A DNA stretch of 6,050 nt, from NCBI GenBank assembly GCA_013140415.1, contig JABFSW010000190.1:1-6050 (forward strand). The letters run 5' to 3'. Shown here one piece after another: positions 5,078-6,050 of this stretch (position 1 is the first letter of the stretch; each line of letters starts with the position of its first letter). The stretch comes from Nitrosarchaeum sp. (lineage in GTDB: Archaea; Thermoproteota; Nitrososphaeria; Nitrososphaerales; Nitrosopumilaceae). The notes under the pieces were generated by a model, which was given only the letters and a program-made list of their open reading frames with translations, was not told the DNA's origin and searched no databases. Both the position numbers and the translations under genes were made by a program.

Positions 5078-5494
5078 ATGAGATTTGAAATTCAATTTTC
5101 TGGTCATGAGAATATTAGATCAAATCATCAGAAAACAATTGAAATCACAAAAGAATCTCATCTTACTCCAAGTGGTGATTGTATTATTGGAGTTAATGCC
5201 TCATCTGGCTGTGCCGATTTGCCGTCTTCATTAAAAAAAAAATTGCAAAATCCAAATTCAAAAGTATTGTTTTCAATCAAAGTAGGTAAACATGAATTTA
5301 ATGTTGAGGGCAAAGGTCATGAGAATCTTGTTCTTACTCATCTAGACGATATCGTAATTAGAAAAAGTAACTTTGTATGTCCTAGAACATTGGCTGTTAA
5401 ATGCGATAAAGCATCTGATCTTATCCCAAGAGAGATGATATCGTTACTACAAAATCCAAAAACCAAAGGAACGCTAACCATCATAATTGATTAA
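5078..5494 (+). CDS. DUF371 family archaeal protein (COG2090-like), function unknown
   Basis: The 138-residue product matches the archaeal DUF371 pattern: FSGHENIRSNHQKTIEITKE, LTPSGDCIIGV, then GKGHENL, HLDDIVIRKSNFVCPRTLAV and DKASDLIPREMISLL. It is predicted soluble, with no signal peptide or membrane span. Two halves resemble each other. GHEN at 9-12 recurs at 80-83, each followed by a His and an I-x-I strand with Lys, and LQNP at 56-59 recurs at 124-127. This suggests an ancient tandem duplication. The biochemical role is not known to me. I chose ATG 5078. A TTG at 5054 would add eight residues, but it lies within the putative TATA element and the family normally begins just before the first GHxN motif. 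The gene is divergent from psmA. Confidence 0.88.
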   Translation: MRFEIQFSGHENIRSNHQKTIEITKESHLTPSGDCIIGVNASSGCADLPSSLKKKLQNPNSKVLFSIKVGKHEFNVEGKGHENLVLTHLDDIVIRKSNFVCPRTLAVKCDKASDLIPREMISLLQNPKTKGTLTIIID

Positions 5495-5505
5495 ATCTGT
5501 GACGA

Positions 5506-5513
5506 TTTTATAT
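5506..5513 (+). promoter_or_regulatory. Strong TATA-like box ahead of the 40-residue microprotein
   Basis: TTTTATAT is the best match to an archaeal TATA box in the plus-strand part of the window. Its centre is about 25 bases from the ATG at 5534, again the geometry of a leaderless transcript. It follows the DUF371 stop by 11 bases, so the microprotein has its own promoter. Confidence 0.55.
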
Positions 5514-5533
5514 GAATATGTTTAATCCATAAT

Positions 5534-5656
5534 ATGGGTTTGAAGACAAAAATTTTCATCATAATACCATTGGCAGTATTTGGAGCATTGATTTTTGGGT
5601 CTGCAATATATATGGAAATTTGTAAAAATTCTAGCTTGGCAATCATTGATTGCTAG
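5534..5656 (+). CDS. 40-residue single-span membrane microprotein
   Basis: The frame runs from ATG at 5534 to TAG at 5654-5656. A short basic start (MGLKTK) is followed by a hydrophobic helix of about 20 residues (IFIIIPLAVFGALIFGSAIY, residues 7-26), and a tail MEICKNSSLAIIDC with two cysteines, one of them C-terminal. By the positive-inside rule the N-terminus should face the cytoplasm and the tail the outside. It is too long and hydrophobic to look like random sequence. A good TATA box lies about 25 bases upstream and no SD is present. I recognise no family. A cleaved signal peptide is less likely because so little would remain after cleavage. Confidence 0.55.
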   Translation: MGLKTKIFIIIPLAVFGALIFGSAIYMEICKNSSLAIIDC

Positions 5657-5751
5657 TCCCTTTCAATAATGAATCTCTTTTCATTTATTTCCTGCTTTAG
5701 TTAAATCTGATTCAGCAAGAATTTCTTAAACTATTAGTTTCTAATAATTTC
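5657..5751 (+). promoter_or_regulatory. Intergenic gap with a weak TATA-like box for the last ORF
   Basis: This gap separates the membrane microprotein from the terminal ORF. TTTCTTAAAC at 5722-5731 lies about 25 bases before the ATG at 5752 and could be its TATA box. The next ORF has no SD, so leaderless initiation is again likely. Nothing else is recognisable. Confidence 0.3.
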
Positions 5752-6050
5752 ATGCAAAAACCTGTAATTGAGTTGCAAATATCACAACAACCTACTGAAT
5801 CTGAGCTAAAAAAACTACGGGAGTATCTTAAGGAAATGCCCCTTGATGATATTCTCTCTGGTCTAAAGTTTGCCAAAAATCGATGGTCTGCAAAAGATGC
5901 TGGCACACTAAAAGTTGGAAGAAAAAGTATTATTCAAAAAGAAGTTCATTCTGTTACATCCGAACAAGCTCAATGGAGATTAAAAAATTGGAAAATGATG
6001 ATTGCCAATTATCGGCGTAGAGGATACAGCTATCCCACAATATCTAGAAT
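5752..6050 (+). CDS. Hypothetical protein, 5' part (runs off window end)
   Basis: An open frame of 99 codons begins at ATG 5752 and has no stop before the window edge. The frame is open upstream to a TAG at 5698, but that stretch offers no ATG, GTG or TTG, so 5752 is the best start. The start MQKPVIELQISQQPTESELK leads into a charged helical stretch (LKKLREYLKEMPLDDILSGL, about residues 19-38). A basic, tryptophan-containing region follows, with RWSAKDAG, WRLKNWKMMIANYRRRGYSY and PTISR at the visible end. It has no signal peptide or membrane span. The clustered Lys/Arg/Trp/Tyr would suit nucleic-acid or protein binding, but I recognise no family and assign no function. Confidence 0.75.
   Translation, partial: MQKPVIELQISQQPTESELKKLREYLKEMPLDDILSGLKFAKNRWSAKDAGTLKVGRKSIIQKEVHSVTSEQAQWRLKNWKMMIANYRRRGYSYPTISR

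Noticed and set aside
5712..5906. Minus-strand 64-residue frame at the right end
   Set aside because: It overlaps the longer plus-strand ORF at 5752, which has a better start, a possible TATA box and more protein-like composition.
1..6050. tRNA, rRNA, CRISPR arrays, insertion sequences or integration sites
   Set aside because: I scanned both strands by eye and found no cloverleaf, regularly spaced repeats, transposase-like ORF or terminal inverted repeats.

Overview
The window is AT-rich (roughly one-third G+C by eye) and archaeal. The L3, L4, L23, S19 and L22 proteins are of the archaeal/eukaryotic type. There is an archaeal 20S proteasome alpha subunit, a DUF171-type SPOUT RNA methyltransferase and a DUF371 protein. 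Promoters look like TATA boxes about 25 bases ahead of the start codon, and several genes have no Shine-Dalgarno (SD) sequence. Codon use, composition and the remembered wording of the ribosomal proteins best fit an ammonia-oxidising Nitrososphaeria/Thaumarchaeota lineage such as Nitrosopumilus. The genus is an inference.

Layout: positions 1-4801 are one long minus-strand block, read from right to left. It runs psmA, a SPOUT methyltransferase, a 36-residue membrane microprotein, a short promoter-bearing gap (3004-3098), then rpl3, rpl4, rpl23, rps19, rpl22 and the first ten codons of rps3. The ribosomal genes touch, overlap or lie 1-44 bases apart, and most have clear SD sequences. rpl3 and psmA have none but have TATA-like boxes, so each probably begins a transcript. 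rpl2, which usually lies between rpl23 and rps19, is absent. The 44-base gap there is almost exactly filled by a 13-codon mini-ORF.

Positions 4802-5077 form a divergent intergenic region. The plus strand then carries a DUF371 protein whose two halves visibly repeat each other, a 40-residue single-span membrane microprotein with a strong leaderless promoter, and an unrecognised ORF that runs off the window end.

Functionally the window is a translation and protein-turnover neighbourhood: large- and small-subunit ribosomal proteins, a probable rRNA-modifying enzyme and the proteasome core. Second-look items are the missing rpl2 with its mini-ORF, the two unannotated microproteins, loss of the usual tryptophan at the L3 W-finger, the DUF371 internal duplication and the repeat structures in the rpl3 promoter.
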